DNA of 64,000 bases from Siccibacter colletis (GTDB lineage Bacteria > Pseudomonadota > Gammaproteobacteria > Enterobacterales > Enterobacteriaceae). This document shows, piece after piece, positions 48,362 to 57,250 of this stretch. Position 1 is the first letter of the stretch. Each line of letters opens with the position of its first letter. A program made the translations under genes and the position numbers. The notes below the pieces were generated by a model. That model did not search any database. It saw nothing but the letters and a program-made list of their open reading frames with translations, and had not been told where the DNA came from. The DNA lies in the NCBI RefSeq assembly GCF_000696575.1, contig NZ_JMSQ01000008.1, forward strand, positions 248,001 to 312,000, in the 5' to 3' direction.

Positions 48362-49168
48362 TTACCAGCCCGGCACCGCACCGCCGTTGAAGATTTTTTC
48401 CGCCGCCTGTGCCACCTCCGGTGACTGATAGGCTCTGGTAAATGCCTTCACGTTTTCTGCGGCTTTATTGTCCTCACGTGCAACAATAATATTTACGTAA
48501 GGCGAGTGCTTATCTTCAATAAAGATGCTGTCGTGCACTGGCGACAGGCCGATATTCTGGATGTACGTGGTGCTGATAATCGCCGCGTCCACTTTCGGGT
48601 CATCAAGCACGCCCGGTAGCTGCGCACCTTCCATCTCAACGATATTTAGCTGACGTGGGTTATCACGGATATCAAGCGCGGTCGGCAGCAGGCCTTTACC
48701 CGGTGCAAGGCCGATGAGCTTCTCTTTTTGCAGTAGCAGCAGCGCACGCCCAAGGTTAGTCGGATCATTAGGAATGGCGATGGTCGCCCCGGTTTTCAGC
48801 TCAGAAACACGTTTAATTTTGCGGGAGTAACCCGCAATCGGGAAGACGAAGGTATTGCCCACCGCCACCAGATGATAGCCGTGCGCCTGATTATCCTGCG
48901 CCAGGAAAGGACGGTGCTGGAATACATTGGCATCCAGATCGCCGGCATTGGTTGATTCATTGGGAAGCAGCGACCCGCTGAAACCGACCAGCTCCACGTC
49001 AAGGCCATATTTCTCCTTTGCAACACGCTTTGCCACTTCCGCCACGTCCTGCTCAGCGCCATTTATCACGCCCACTTTAATATGGTTAGCATCGCTGCTC
49101 TGGTCGCAGCCAGCCAGCATCAACCCGGCCAGCAGCATAGCGCCGAGGCGAGAAACAACGTTTTTCAT
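48362..49168 (-). CDS. nlpA: Lipoprotein-28 NlpA (MetQ-type)
   Basis: 268 residues with lipobox LMLAGC. The mature part is a type of methionine-binding protein and matches E. coli NlpA almost throughout (HIKVGVINGAEQDVAEVAKRVAKEKYGLDVELVGFSGSLLPNE, DANVFQHRPFL, IPNDPTNLGRALLLLQKEKLI, NGGAVPGW). An inner-membrane anchored methionine-binding role is likely. In E. coli it lies between yicL and nepI; here an operon and an accessory module sit between yicL and nlpA. The start at 49168 is set by the signal peptide. Confidence 0.93.
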   Translation of the reverse strand: MKNVVSRLGAMLLAGLMLAGCDQSSDANHIKVGVINGAEQDVAEVAKRVAKEKYGLDVELVGFSGSLLPNESTNAGDLDANVFQHRPFLAQDNQAHGYHLVAVGNTFVFPIAGYSRKIKRVSELKTGATIAIPNDPTNLGRALLLLQKEKLIGLAPGKGLLPTALDIRDNPRQLNIVEMEGAQLPGVLDDPKVDAAIISTTYIQNIGLSPVHDSIFIEDKHSPYVNIIVAREDNKAAENVKAFTRAYQSPEVAQAAEKIFNGGAVPGW

Positions 49169-49297
49169 GGCAGATATCCTTTTAAAAACAGTACGATCCC
49201 AGGTGAAATCGACTATAGCGAATCTGCGCCGTGAGGGATAAAAACGAAAAGGCATGTCTAAGATGAAAACGCGATAAACCGCGCGTCAGGGGAAGCG

Positions 49298-49329
49298 GGC
49301 GATAACCGATGCAAACACCGGTTATCGCC
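49298..49329. repeat. 11-bp inverted repeat
   Basis: GGCGATAACCG and CGGTTATCGCC are perfect arms around a ten-base loop. No U-run follows, so it is not a clear terminator for the gene at 49347. Confidence 0.5.
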
Positions 49330-49346
49330 ACGTTACAACAGAAGGA

Positions 49347-49826
49347 TTATTTCGCCGGGAAGGCTTTCGCAATCGCCTGTGTCGCGCACTTGCCATCGAA
49401 CTCGGAGCCGCCCATTCCGGCCACGCCCACCGCGCCGATCACTTCATTATTGAAGGTCACCGGCACACCGCCGCCCAGCAGCAGCAGTTCGGGTAGCGTG
49501 TTCAGGTTTGCCGAATCGGCATCCGCCCGCGCCTTTTCCGCCAGCGCCTGGCTCGGGGTTTTGGTTGAAAGCGCGGTATACGCTTTACGCTGGGCTGCCA
49601 GCGTGTTGTGCGGGCCAACGTTGTCGTCGCGCATCACCACTACCGGATTCCCACCGCGATCGACCACCGCCACCACGCCTTTTTTATCATACTGGCGGCA
49701 CTGGGCCAGGGTGTCAGAAGCCAGCGTGGTTGCCAGCTCCAGCGTCATGTCATGTACCGTCGCAGGCGCTGCCGCAAAACTCATTCCCGGCAGGGCCATC
49801 ATTACCGCTATCAGCGTTCGCTTCAT
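49347..49826 (-). CDS. Secreted GlcG/HbpS-family haem-binding-like protein
   Basis: 159 residues with a signal peptide (MKRTLIAVMMALPGMSFAA). The mature part is the GlcG/HbpS (DUF336) fold: VVAVVDRGGNPVVVMRDDNV, AQRKAYTALSTKTPS, LLLLGGGVPVTFNNEVIGAVGVAG. Members bind haem or small organic acids. It lies 64 bp after hiuH on the same strand, so the two periplasmic proteins may be made together. Confidence 0.8.
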   Translation of the reverse strand: MKRTLIAVMMALPGMSFAAAPATVHDMTLELATTLASDTLAQCRQYDKKGVVAVVDRGGNPVVVMRDDNVGPHNTLAAQRKAYTALSTKTPSQALAEKARADADSANLNTLPELLLLGGGVPVTFNNEVIGAVGVAGMGGSEFDGKCATQAIAKAFPAK

Positions 49827-49890
49827 GTTTCAGTCTCTCGTTATTCGCACGTTACTGGCGGAGCAAAACGCCCCGCCGCGATGTCGGGTA

Positions 49891-50301
49891 TCAGCTACCG
49901 CGATAGGTGGAATAACCGTACTGGCTCAGCAGCAGCGGTACATGGTAGTGCTCATTGGTATTGCTGATGTGGAACTCAACCGGGATCTCCGGGAAGAAGG
50001 TGCCCTGCTTCTGGGATGCGAACCAGTCGCCGGTTTTGAACACCACGCGGAAGTCACCGGTGCTTTCCGGCTGCTCTGGCCACAGACCTTTGATACGGCC
50101 ATCCTGGTCGGTGGTAGCGCTGTTCAGCTTTTTCCAGCCGTCACCCTGTTTCTGCTCCAGGGTAACTTCCACGCCCGGTGCCGGTTTCCCGGTTTGCTGG
50201 TTAAGGATGTGGACGCTCAACAGGTTTTTTCCCGCAGCCATAACAACGGAAGGGGCGCAAAAAGAGGCGGCGAGGGCAGCAGCGATCAGATACTTTTTCA
50301 T
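49891..50301 (-). CDS. hiuH: 5-Hydroxyisourate hydrolase HiuH, periplasmic
   Basis: 136 residues, transthyretin-like. Splits 5-hydroxyisourate, the first product of urate oxidation. Signal peptide [23 protein letters not shown]; then [51 protein letters not shown]. The YRGS end is the catalytic signature and separates it from true transthyretin. AGGAG precedes the start. Confidence 0.93.
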   Translation of the reverse strand: MKKYLIAAALAASFCAPSVVMAAGKNLLSVHILNQQTGKPAPGVEVTLEQKQGDGWKKLNSATTDQDGRIKGLWPEQPESTGDFRVVFKTGDWFASQKQGTFFPEIPVEFHISNTNEHYHVPLLLSQYGYSTYRGS

Positions 50302-50608
50302 GTTGTTTCTCCTGAGTTGGTGTGCCGCTGTTATACCCCGCCCACAGGCGCAACAACCTGACGCCAGAATGACAATGTTGTCATGTCCGCAAAACTGACA
50401 GAGATTTGACTGTGTCGTGACTGTTATGATCTGACGAAGCGGACAACATTATTAACTCTTTTTATTCATTCAAATAATTGATACATACCCATTCCGCGCC
50501 AGCTTCTTAAATATTTATTCACGAAAATTAATAACATCACTCGCGCTTGATTTTAGCACTAGCCATATTATCATCCCAGACACCAATCCGTTAAAAAGCA
50601 ATAAATAT
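50302..50608. other. AT-rich gap before the DUF3289 gene
   Basis: 307 bp without a gene. The right half is strongly AT-rich and holds several possible -10 boxes; no operator, repeat or RNA is clear. The composition change marks the left border of an acquired module. Confidence 0.4.
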
Positions 50609-51454
50609 ATGGAAAGCGTATCTTTACCCTTTGTTATTTATGAGACTGAGAGGAAAATGAATGATTACCGTTCTGATGATATGTGCTTCGGTGATTTAAC
50701 GGAGAAACAACTTAAAGAAAACTTCCAGCTTTGGAATATTTCAGAACGTGTTGACCCTTATAAGCTTGAAGAAAAATCATCTTTTAATCGCCCTCAGTCA
50801 CCGTTCTGCTGCAATTCATTGATAAAAACGAATTCGCTTTTCAGAAAAGCATGTGCTGATATTATGTTTAATGAAATGCGCAGTTTGTCACACGCTTTTT
50901 CCTTCCTTGGGACTTATAAAAATATTATCAATAAAATGCTAAACCACATGCAGTATGGCACCGGAAAACCATTTACCGATGGGTTGCTGGACATGGCGCT
51001 CAAGGAGCAAATTTCATACGATAATTCTGACAGTGGTTCACTGAGGCGTATCAAGCGGGGTTTAATAAAAAGCATTGACTGGGATAAAAATTATTTGCCA
51101 AAAAATAAAACTGAAGAAATAACAACGCTAATCAGCAAAGGTCGCTTACCAAAATTTGATACGTGGCATGACAACATTAACGGCATGGGGGTCTCTGTTC
51201 ATGACACCTGGGCCACAAAAATTATCCTACGTGATTTGACAGTAAGTAACAATAGCTTCCGCGCGCAAATACATTACAACGTTCAGGATCATTTTGGTCT
51301 GGATAAAAATGATATAAGAAAACAAAAATTCTTTCAGTTTCAATTTTTCCGCTTGTGGTTTCTATTACAGCACCATCACCAGTTTGCCTTCAGGCCATTT
51401 ATGACAAACATGGAAGCTGAAATATTCATTTCAGGCAGTAAATATGATATTTAA
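50609..51454 (+). CDS. DUF3289-family protein, putative effector
   Basis: 281 residues, no signal peptide or membrane helix. The C-terminal half has the DUF3289 marks: LPKFDTWHDNINGMGVSVHDTWATKI, a strand region RAQIHYNVQDHFGLD, and FFQFQFFRLWFLLQHHHQFAFRPFMTNMEAEI. Family members are found with type VI secretion genes and are suspected effectors. It is AT-rich and overlaps the next gene by eleven bases. A toxic role is inference. Confidence 0.65.
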   Translation: MESVSLPFVIYETERKMNDYRSDDMCFGDLTEKQLKENFQLWNISERVDPYKLEEKSSFNRPQSPFCCNSLIKTNSLFRKACADIMFNEMRSLSHAFSFLGTYKNIINKMLNHMQYGTGKPFTDGLLDMALKEQISYDNSDSGSLRRIKRGLIKSIDWDKNYLPKNKTEEITTLISKGRLPKFDTWHDNINGMGVSVHDTWATKIILRDLTVSNNSFRAQIHYNVQDHFGLDKNDIRKQKFFQFQFFRLWFLLQHHHQFAFRPFMTNMEAEIFISGSKYDI

Positions 51455-51902
51455 AAAAAACCTACTGCTGAGTACATTAGTGGCAGTAAGCTTCTCCCTG
51501 GCAGTATATTACCACCAGAATGCACCAGTTCAGGTTATTGACGTATATCATGAGAAAAACTTTAGCGATGTACTGGTACTTAACTTCCCTGATGCAGACC
51601 ACGCAAAAGTTACCTGGTGGCTAAAAAACAGGGCGATGTTAGCGAAAGGATATTCTGTACCCCATCCATCAGATGAAGGCCATTTCACAGTTACCTTCTG
51701 GGACTTCAGAGATGGATATATTCAGGATGATAGTAGCGATATACTCTGTTTTCATCAAGCGAGCCCAGTGCCTCGCTGCATTAAAAAAAATGCGGTACTG
51801 GAGGTCAGTAACAATAATGACGGAACACTGATATTCAGAGTATATGACGGCACCTATGTTCTTGAGAAAAATGGCGTCGTAGTTAAAATCGACGATCGAT
51901 AA
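51444..51902 (+). CDS. DUF943-family membrane-anchored protein, putative immunity
   Basis: 152 residues. One N-terminal helix (LLLSTLVAVSFSLAVYY) then a periplasmic part with DUF943 marks: VIDVYHEKNFSDVLVLNFPDADHAKVTWWLKNR, GHFTVTFWDFRDGY, LCFHQA, and GTYVLEKNGVVVKID. DUF943 genes often follow DUF3289 genes. A protective role is inferred from that pairing and the overlap. Confidence 0.65.
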   Translation: MIFKKNLLLSTLVAVSFSLAVYYHQNAPVQVIDVYHEKNFSDVLVLNFPDADHAKVTWWLKNRAMLAKGYSVPHPSDEGHFTVTFWDFRDGYIQDDSSDILCFHQASPVPRCIKKNAVLEVSNNNDGTLIFRVYDGTYVLEKNGVVVKIDDR

Positions 51903-51941
51903 ATCGGTCTCTGCCATTTTTTCTGCGTACTATGCGCAGGT

Positions 51942-52829
51942 TCATTTCTCCCGCAACGCATCCACCACCAGCGAAAAGGCCGGTGACGGCTGTTTACGGC
52001 TGGGGTAGTAGAGGTAGTAGCCGGGAAACGGGTCGCACCAGGCTGCCAGCACGCGTGTAAGCCGCCCGTTGGCGATATGGTCGCCAAACTCCTCCTCAGG
52101 CAGAAAGGCAATGCCCAGCCCCGCCAGCGCCGCGTCCACCATATGCGCAGAGGTATTGAATATTAACTGGCCGTTGACGCGGACATTGACTGGTCCATCG
52201 GGATGATCGAACTCCCACACATACAGCCCACCGGTACTCGCCATGCGCATGTTCATGCAGTTGTGATGCACCAGATCCTGCGGAGTTTGCGGTATCGGGT
52301 AGCGAGAGAAATAGTCAGGCGAGGCCGCGGCCGCCATGCGCAGCGGAGGGCCGATCGGCACGGCAATCATGTCTTTATCGATGGTATCCCCCAGCCTTAC
52401 ACCGGCATCGAAACGATCGACGACAATATTGCGAAACGCGTGGCTGGCATCAAATTCGAGGTTAACGTCCGGATATTCACGCAGTATCGGTGCCAGTTTT
52501 GGCAACAGGATGTTATGCAGCACGTTGGGGGCGCAGGTAATCCGCACCGTGCCGGCCGGTTTATCGCGCAGCGCGGTAAGCATATCCAGTTCGGCTTCAA
52601 TCTCATCGAAGCGATGGCCTATAGCCGCCAGTAAGCGTTCACCCGCCGCCGTGAGCGAGACGCTGCGGGTGGTGCGGGTAAGCAGGCGGATCTGCAGACG
52701 GTTTTCCAGCCCGGTAATGGACTGACTCAGCGCCGGCTGCGTAACGCCCAGAAACCCTGCCGCACGGGTAAAACTCCCCTCTCGTGCTACCGCAACAAAC
52801 GACAGCAGGTCGTTCAGGTTACGTTTCAT
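51942..52829 (-). CDS. LysR-family regulator
   Basis: 295 residues. N-terminal HTH: LSFVAVAREGSFTRAAGFLGVTQPALSQSITGLENRLQIRLLTRTTRSVSLT. C-terminal ligand domain with VRITCAPNVLHNILLP and AALAGLGIAFLPEEEF. It is divergent from the MFS gene at 53110 across 280 bp and probably regulates that gene and yahK. Confidence 0.88.
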   Translation of the reverse strand: MKRNLNDLLSFVAVAREGSFTRAAGFLGVTQPALSQSITGLENRLQIRLLTRTTRSVSLTAAGERLLAAIGHRFDEIEAELDMLTALRDKPAGTVRITCAPNVLHNILLPKLAPILREYPDVNLEFDASHAFRNIVVDRFDAGVRLGDTIDKDMIAVPIGPPLRMAAAASPDYFSRYPIPQTPQDLVHHNCMNMRMASTGGLYVWEFDHPDGPVNVRVNGQLIFNTSAHMVDAALAGLGIAFLPEEEFGDHIANGRLTRVLAAWCDPFPGYYLYYPSRKQPSPAFSLVVDALREK

Positions 52830-53109
52830 CTTTCCCCCGCTACAGTGCGATTAATTAGTTTTACTTATAACGCTATTAAGCATTCATTAGCTAGTCAGCG
52901 CGGGCGTGACGTGTAAACTTTCCCTCAACGCACACACCGGCAGTGAGCGTCTCGCCGGGCTGTCACTCTAGGTTATCTGCCACCTCATCCCTCTTCAGAC
53001 TGCATTCCCTGCGGAATACGGTCCCGGCATCCCCTTGCCTGCAATCCGGGAAGGTGACAGAGAAAATTATTTTTAATCATGACGTTAATTTAATTCATGC
53101 AGGATATTT

Positions 53110-54309
53110 ATGACCATAACCCATAGCGACAGCCCGGCTGGCGCAGCGCAGCCCGCGTTCTGGAATGGCGTGCTGGCCATGACGCTGTGCGCCTTCACCC
53201 TGGTGGCGTCGGAGTTTATGCCGGTTAGTCTGCTGACGCCGGTTTCGCGTGACCTTGGCGTCAGCGAAGGGCTGGCCGGACAGGGGATTGCCATCTCCGG
53301 CGCGCTGGCAGTGCTTACCAGCCTGCTGATCTCCACCCTTGCCGGAGGCATCAACCGTAAAACGCTGCTGCTCGGTCTGACAGTGTTAATGGCGATTTCC
53401 GGCGGCATTATCGCGCTGGCTCCCAACTATGCGGTGTATATGGCCGGGCGCGCGCTGATCGGCGTGGCCATCGGCGGCTTCTGGTCGATGTCGGCCGCCA
53501 CCGCCATTCGTCTGGTCCCTGCGCACCGCGTTCCACGGGCGCTGGCGATTTTCAACGGCGGTAATGCGCTGGCGACGGTCATCGCCGCCCCGCTGGGGAG
53601 CTGGCTGGGCGCGGTGATGGGCTGGCGCGGGGCATTCTTCTGCCTGGTGCCGGTGGCACTGATCGCTTTCCTCTGGCAGGCCGTCAGCCTGCCATCAATG
53701 CCCGCGCAGAAGAACAATGCGCGCATCAGCAGCGTGTTTCGTCTGCTGCGCTCCCCGCTGGTGGCGCTCGGCATGGCGGGCTGCGGGCTGTTCTTTATGG
53801 GCCAGTTCGCTCTGTTTACCTATCTGCGCCCGTTCCTGGAAACCGTTACCCACGTCAGCGCTGGCGGCCTGTCGCTGATGCTGCTCATTCTCGGCGTGGC
53901 CGGTTTTATCGGTACGCTGCTGATCGGTTATTTCCTGAAAGCGGGTTTCTATCGCACCCTGGCGTTTATTCCGGTGTTGATGGCGCTGATTGCCGTCCTG
54001 CTGATGAGTGTCGGTCACCAGACGCCGCTGGTTGCGGTGCTGCTGGGCCTCTGGGGCCTGGTTGCTACCGCCGCACCGGTCGGCTGGTGGACCTGGGTTG
54101 CCAGAACCTTGCCGGACAACGCCGAAGCTGGCGGTGGGCTGATGGTCGCCATCGTCCAGCTCTCTATCGCGCTCGGCTCCACGCTCGGCGGGCTGATGTA
54201 TGACGGCTTCGGCTACACCCATGCCTTTGCGCTTAGCGCGCTGCTGCTGCTGGTTGCGGCGGCGCTGACCGGGTTGACCTCTCTTTCCGACCACCACCGC
54301 GCCGTCTGA
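53110..54309 (+). CDS. MFS exporter, DHA1 family (NepI-like)
   Basis: 399 residues, twelve helices. It has the same plan as NepI at 39007: SEFMPVSLLTPVSRDLGVSEGLAGQGIAISG, GRALIGVAIGGFWSMSAATAIRLVPAHRVPRALAIFNGG, APVGWWTWVARTLPDNAEAGGGLMVAIVQL. Substrate unknown; purine, sugar or drug export is possible. It is 32 bp before yahK and divergent from a LysR gene. Confidence 0.85.
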   Translation: MTITHSDSPAGAAQPAFWNGVLAMTLCAFTLVASEFMPVSLLTPVSRDLGVSEGLAGQGIAISGALAVLTSLLISTLAGGINRKTLLLGLTVLMAISGGIIALAPNYAVYMAGRALIGVAIGGFWSMSAATAIRLVPAHRVPRALAIFNGGNALATVIAAPLGSWLGAVMGWRGAFFCLVPVALIAFLWQAVSLPSMPAQKNNARISSVFRLLRSPLVALGMAGCGLFFMGQFALFTYLRPFLETVTHVSAGGLSLMLLILGVAGFIGTLLIGYFLKAGFYRTLAFIPVLMALIAVLLMSVGHQTPLVAVLLGLWGLVATAAPVGWWTWVARTLPDNAEAGGGLMVAIVQLSIALGSTLGGLMYDGFGYTHAFALSALLLLVAAALTGLTSLSDHHRAV

Positions 54310-54341
54310 CAGCAGACGGCACCCATACAGGAGTTAATACC

Positions 54342-55391
54342 ATGAATATCAACGCTATTGGTGCATATTCCGGCACCCAGCCGCTGGAACCAATGAGCAT
54401 TACCCGCCGCGAGCCAGGCCCGCACGATGTGCAGATCGACATCGCGTTCTGCGGCGTCTGCCATTCCGATATCCACCAGGTACGTGCCGAGTGGGCAGGA
54501 ACGCTATACCCGTGCGTGCCGGGCCATGAGATCGTTGGTCGCGTCATCGCTACCGGGGCGCACGTTACCGGCTTCCAGCCCGGCGAACTGGTTGGCGTCG
54601 GCTGCATCGTGGACAGCTGTAAACAGTGCGACGAGTGCTTCGACGGTCTGGAAAACTACTGCGATAACATGATCGGCACCTACAACTTCCCGACGCCGGA
54701 CGCGCCAGGCCACACGCTGGGCGGCTACTCCCAGCAGATCGTTGTGCACGAGCGCTACGTACTGCGCGTTCGTCATCCGGAATCGCAGCTGGCCGCCGTT
54801 GCGCCGTTGCTGTGCGCAGGCATCACCACGTATTCACCGCTGCGTCACTGGAACGTCGGGCCGGGCAAAAAAGTGGGCATCGTGGGTATTGGCGGACTGG
54901 GTCATATGGGGATCAAGCTGGCGCATGCGATGGGCGCGGAAGTGGTCGCTTTCACCACCTCGGAATCGAAACGCGAAGCAGCGAAAGCGCTGGGCGCGGA
55001 TGAGGTTGTGGTCTCACGCAACGCTGAAGAGATGCAGGCTCACGCCAAAAGCTTCGACTTCATTCTCAACACCGTGGCAGCGCCGCACAATCTTGATGCG
55101 TTCACCACGCTGCTTAAGCGCGACGGTACCATGACGCTGGTCGGCGCCCCGGCCTCTCCGCACGATGCGCCGGAAGTGTTCAACCTGATCTTCAAGCGCC
55201 GGGCCATTGCCGGGTCGATGATTGGCGGCATCCCGGAAACCCAGGAGATGCTCGACTTCTGCGCCGAGCACGGGATTGTGGCGGATATCGAGCTGATCCG
55301 CGCTGACCAGATCAACGAAGCCTACGAACGCATGCTTAAGGGCGACGTGAAATACCGCTTCGTGATCGACAACGCTACGCTGTCTGCCTGA
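54342..55391 (+). CDS. yahK: NADPH-dependent aldehyde reductase YahK
   Basis: 349 residues, zinc alcohol dehydrogenase family, E. coli YahK length and sequence. Reduces many aldehydes with NADPH. Catalytic zinc: Cys and His in AFCGVCHSDIHQV and PGHEIVG. Structural zinc cysteines: CIVDSCKQCDECFDGLENYC. Nucleotide fold: GIGGLGHMGIKLAHAMGAEV. AGGAG upstream. A terminator follows at 55483. Confidence 0.94.
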   Translation: MNINAIGAYSGTQPLEPMSITRREPGPHDVQIDIAFCGVCHSDIHQVRAEWAGTLYPCVPGHEIVGRVIATGAHVTGFQPGELVGVGCIVDSCKQCDECFDGLENYCDNMIGTYNFPTPDAPGHTLGGYSQQIVVHERYVLRVRHPESQLAAVAPLLCAGITTYSPLRHWNVGPGKKVGIVGIGGLGHMGIKLAHAMGAEVVAFTTSESKREAAKALGADEVVVSRNAEEMQAHAKSFDFILNTVAAPHNLDAFTTLLKRDGTMTLVGAPASPHDAPEVFNLIFKRRAIAGSMIGGIPETQEMLDFCAEHGIVADIELIRADQINEAYERMLKGDVKYRFVIDNATLSA

Positions 55392-55482
55392 GGCGCATTG
55401 CTGGAGCCATGCCCCAGGCTAAACGCCGGAAAGCTGGCGGCATTCTACAGCAGCGCCTGATACCCTCACTGTTATGCCTTTT

Positions 55483-55508
55483 GCCGCGCCACCTGGCGCG
55501 GCTTTTTT
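55483..55508 (+). terminator. Terminator after yahK
   Basis: Stem GCCGCGCC/GGCGCGGC (55483-55490, 55495-55502), ACCT loop, six T. Confidence 0.88.
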
Positions 55509-55589
55509 CATTCCGCCCGCGCCGGGCGAACCGGAGCGCTTCTGCTACAGTTTTTACATCGCGCCTTTGGGCTTATCAGGAATTAGCAT

Positions 55590-56120
55590 ATGAAAATTGC
55601 CTGTCTTGGCTGGGGATCGCTTATCTGGAAACCGGAAAACTTACCGGTCGCCTGGGACTGGAAAGCGGATGGCCCGCACCTCCCGATTGAATTCACCCGT
55701 ATCAGCGACGGCGGCGAACTTGCCACCGTCATCAGCCTGAATGCCACTCCGGTGCCGGTATTATGGGCGTGGCTCGACACCGATCGGCTTGATGTTGCCT
55801 GCGAGGCGTTGCGCAGACGCGAGGGCATTCCCGAGGAGCGCTGCGACGGCATCGGCTCGCTGCTCATTCATAACGCACCCGGCGGGATGCTGATCGACTG
55901 GGCGCGTGAACGCGACATTGATGCGCTGCTCTGGACCGATTTACCGCCGCGCAGCGAGGACATTGAGGGACGCGTACCGTCCGTCACTGAAGCGATTCTC
56001 TACCTCGACGGCCTGAGCGGCGAGATGCGCGAACACGCCAGGGATTATATGCAGCGCGTACCCGCGCAGATCGATACCACGTACCGCCGCGCGATTATGC
56101 ATGCGCTGGGGTGGGATTAA
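55590..56120 (+). CDS. Hypothetical protein with GGCT-like start
   Basis: 176 residues. The opening MKIACLGWGSLIWKPENLPV resembles gamma-glutamylcyclotransferase-like proteins, which begin with a YGS or WGSL loop; the rest (ISLNATPVPVLWAWLDTD, RDIDALLWTDLPPRSED, HARDYMQRVPAQIDTTYRRAIMHALGW) is not recognised. No signal peptide or membrane helix. Enzymatic role unproven. Confidence 0.7.
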   Translation: MKIACLGWGSLIWKPENLPVAWDWKADGPHLPIEFTRISDGGELATVISLNATPVPVLWAWLDTDRLDVACEALRRREGIPEERCDGIGSLLIHNAPGGMLIDWARERDIDALLWTDLPPRSEDIEGRVPSVTEAILYLDGLSGEMREHARDYMQRVPAQIDTTYRRAIMHALGWD

Positions 56121-56133
56121 ACGGCCTCGGCAC

Positions 56134-56709
56134 TCAGATGGCCTGACGATATGCTTTGAGAACGCTGACAGTGCCATTAAGGCCCTGCTTCAGCGGCATA
56201 TCCAGAAAATCATCTGTTGAGAGAGGAGGGTGTCGGAGCGACTGCCGTTGACGCCTGACGGCTTCGAGTGCGATACCCGGACTGAGATCAAGCAGGTCAG
56301 TGATAAAATCGTCCGGATGCAACGCTTCGATATTAAATTTTTGCAGGGCGGAGGCAGGAAAATCTTTTTGATTTAGCGTCACGATGACTTCGGCTTTTGC
56401 GCGTAACGCCACGGCCAACACATGGCGGTCATTTTCATCAGGAAGCGTAAGCCCCTCAATGAGGGTTTCGAAGCCCACCACGCGAGCGTCAGGAAGCGCC
56501 CTCTCCATCAACTCAACGGTGCGCGTTAATGCTGCCTGGGTAATGTCCGGTCGGTTCATCAACAGATTTCGGCACCATTCGCGATGGATCTCAGCACTCC
56601 ATTTCGGCTGATATAATCCCGCTATCCCCAGATGCATCAGCAAATCCCTTAATCGTGCTGGATAAAGCACGCATGCATCCAGCACAACGGGATAAGGTGA
56701 GTGTTCCAT
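56134..56709 (-). CDS. PIN-domain toxin of a HTH-antitoxin pair
   Basis: 191 residues. PIN-domain acidic residues: PVVLDACVLYPARLRDLL at the start, SAEIHREWCRNLL, ENDRHVLAVALRAKAEVIVTLNQKDFP. This longer PIN subfamily often pairs with a MerR/excisionase-like antitoxin. Its start shares one base with the antitoxin stop. An RNase toxin role is family inference. Confidence 0.75.
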   Translation of the reverse strand: MEHSPYPVVLDACVLYPARLRDLLMHLGIAGLYQPKWSAEIHREWCRNLLMNRPDITQAALTRTVELMERALPDARVVGFETLIEGLTLPDENDRHVLAVALRAKAEVIVTLNQKDFPASALQKFNIEALHPDDFITDLLDLSPGIALEAVRRQRQSLRHPPLSTDDFLDMPLKQGLNGTVSVLKAYRQAI

Positions 56710-57167
56710 TAATACATCCCTGTGTCCTGCGCCTGGTCCGCAAGCGCCTGCATGGCCTCGAGGCTTTCGTGTTCCCGTTTCTGTTTATATTCCATCAGAT
56801 CGGCAAACAACACGCGACGATGCCGCCCGGTTTTGTGGAACGGCAATTTCCCGTCCTCAAGCAATTTCACCATATGAGGACGTGAAACGTTAAGCATGTT
56901 AGCTGCTTCTTGCGTAGTGAGTTCCGCATGAATCGGCACAACTTGCACAGCGTTGCCCGCGGCCAGCTCGCCGAGGATATCCCTCAACATGCTCAGCGCT
57001 CTGGCAGGCAGCTCAATAGTATGGGTTTGGTTATCGTCCCCAACGATTGCGATACGCTGCGTTTCAAATTTTGTTGAGAGGAATGCCGCCAGTTCCTGCT
57101 GGCCTCGCTGCGCCAGCTCGCTTTCGCGTGCGTCCGGGAGCTCGAGTGCGGTTAATGAGGTGGTCAT
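56709..57167 (-). CDS. Excisionase-type helix-turn-helix antitoxin
   Basis: 152 residues. The C-terminal DNA-binding part reads LTTQEAANMLNVSRPHMVKLLEDGKLPFHKTGRHRRVLFADLMEYKQ, the MerR/excisionase-like HTH_17 pattern. The N-terminal part is a helical region with no clear family. Two 15-bp direct repeats lie 38-77 bp upstream and are likely binding sites. Confidence 0.75.
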   Translation of the reverse strand: MTTSLTALELPDARESELAQRGQQELAAFLSTKFETQRIAIVGDDNQTHTIELPARALSMLRDILGELAAGNAVQVVPIHAELTTQEAANMLNVSRPHMVKLLEDGKLPFHKTGRHRRVLFADLMEYKQKREHESLEAMQALADQAQDTGMY

Positions 57168-57204
57168 GGCTATTACCTTCGTTAAGTAGTCACGCTGAAT
57201 GTAA

Positions 57205-57244
57205 TCGAAATAAACGAAAATAACAATATTCGAAACAAACGAAA
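57205..57244. promoter_or_regulatory. Two 15-bp direct repeats upstream of PIN antitoxin gene
   Basis: TCGAAATAAACGAAA (57205-57219) and TCGAAACAAACGAAA (57230-57244) differ at one base and start 25 bp apart. Position and repeat form suggest operators for the HTH antitoxin. Confidence 0.6.
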
Positions 57245-57250
57245 TTTGCG

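Noticed and set aside
46783-51902. A type VI secretion locus
   Set aside because: Only effector- or immunity-like genes are present; no Tss core gene, Hcp, VgrG or PAAR protein was found in the window.
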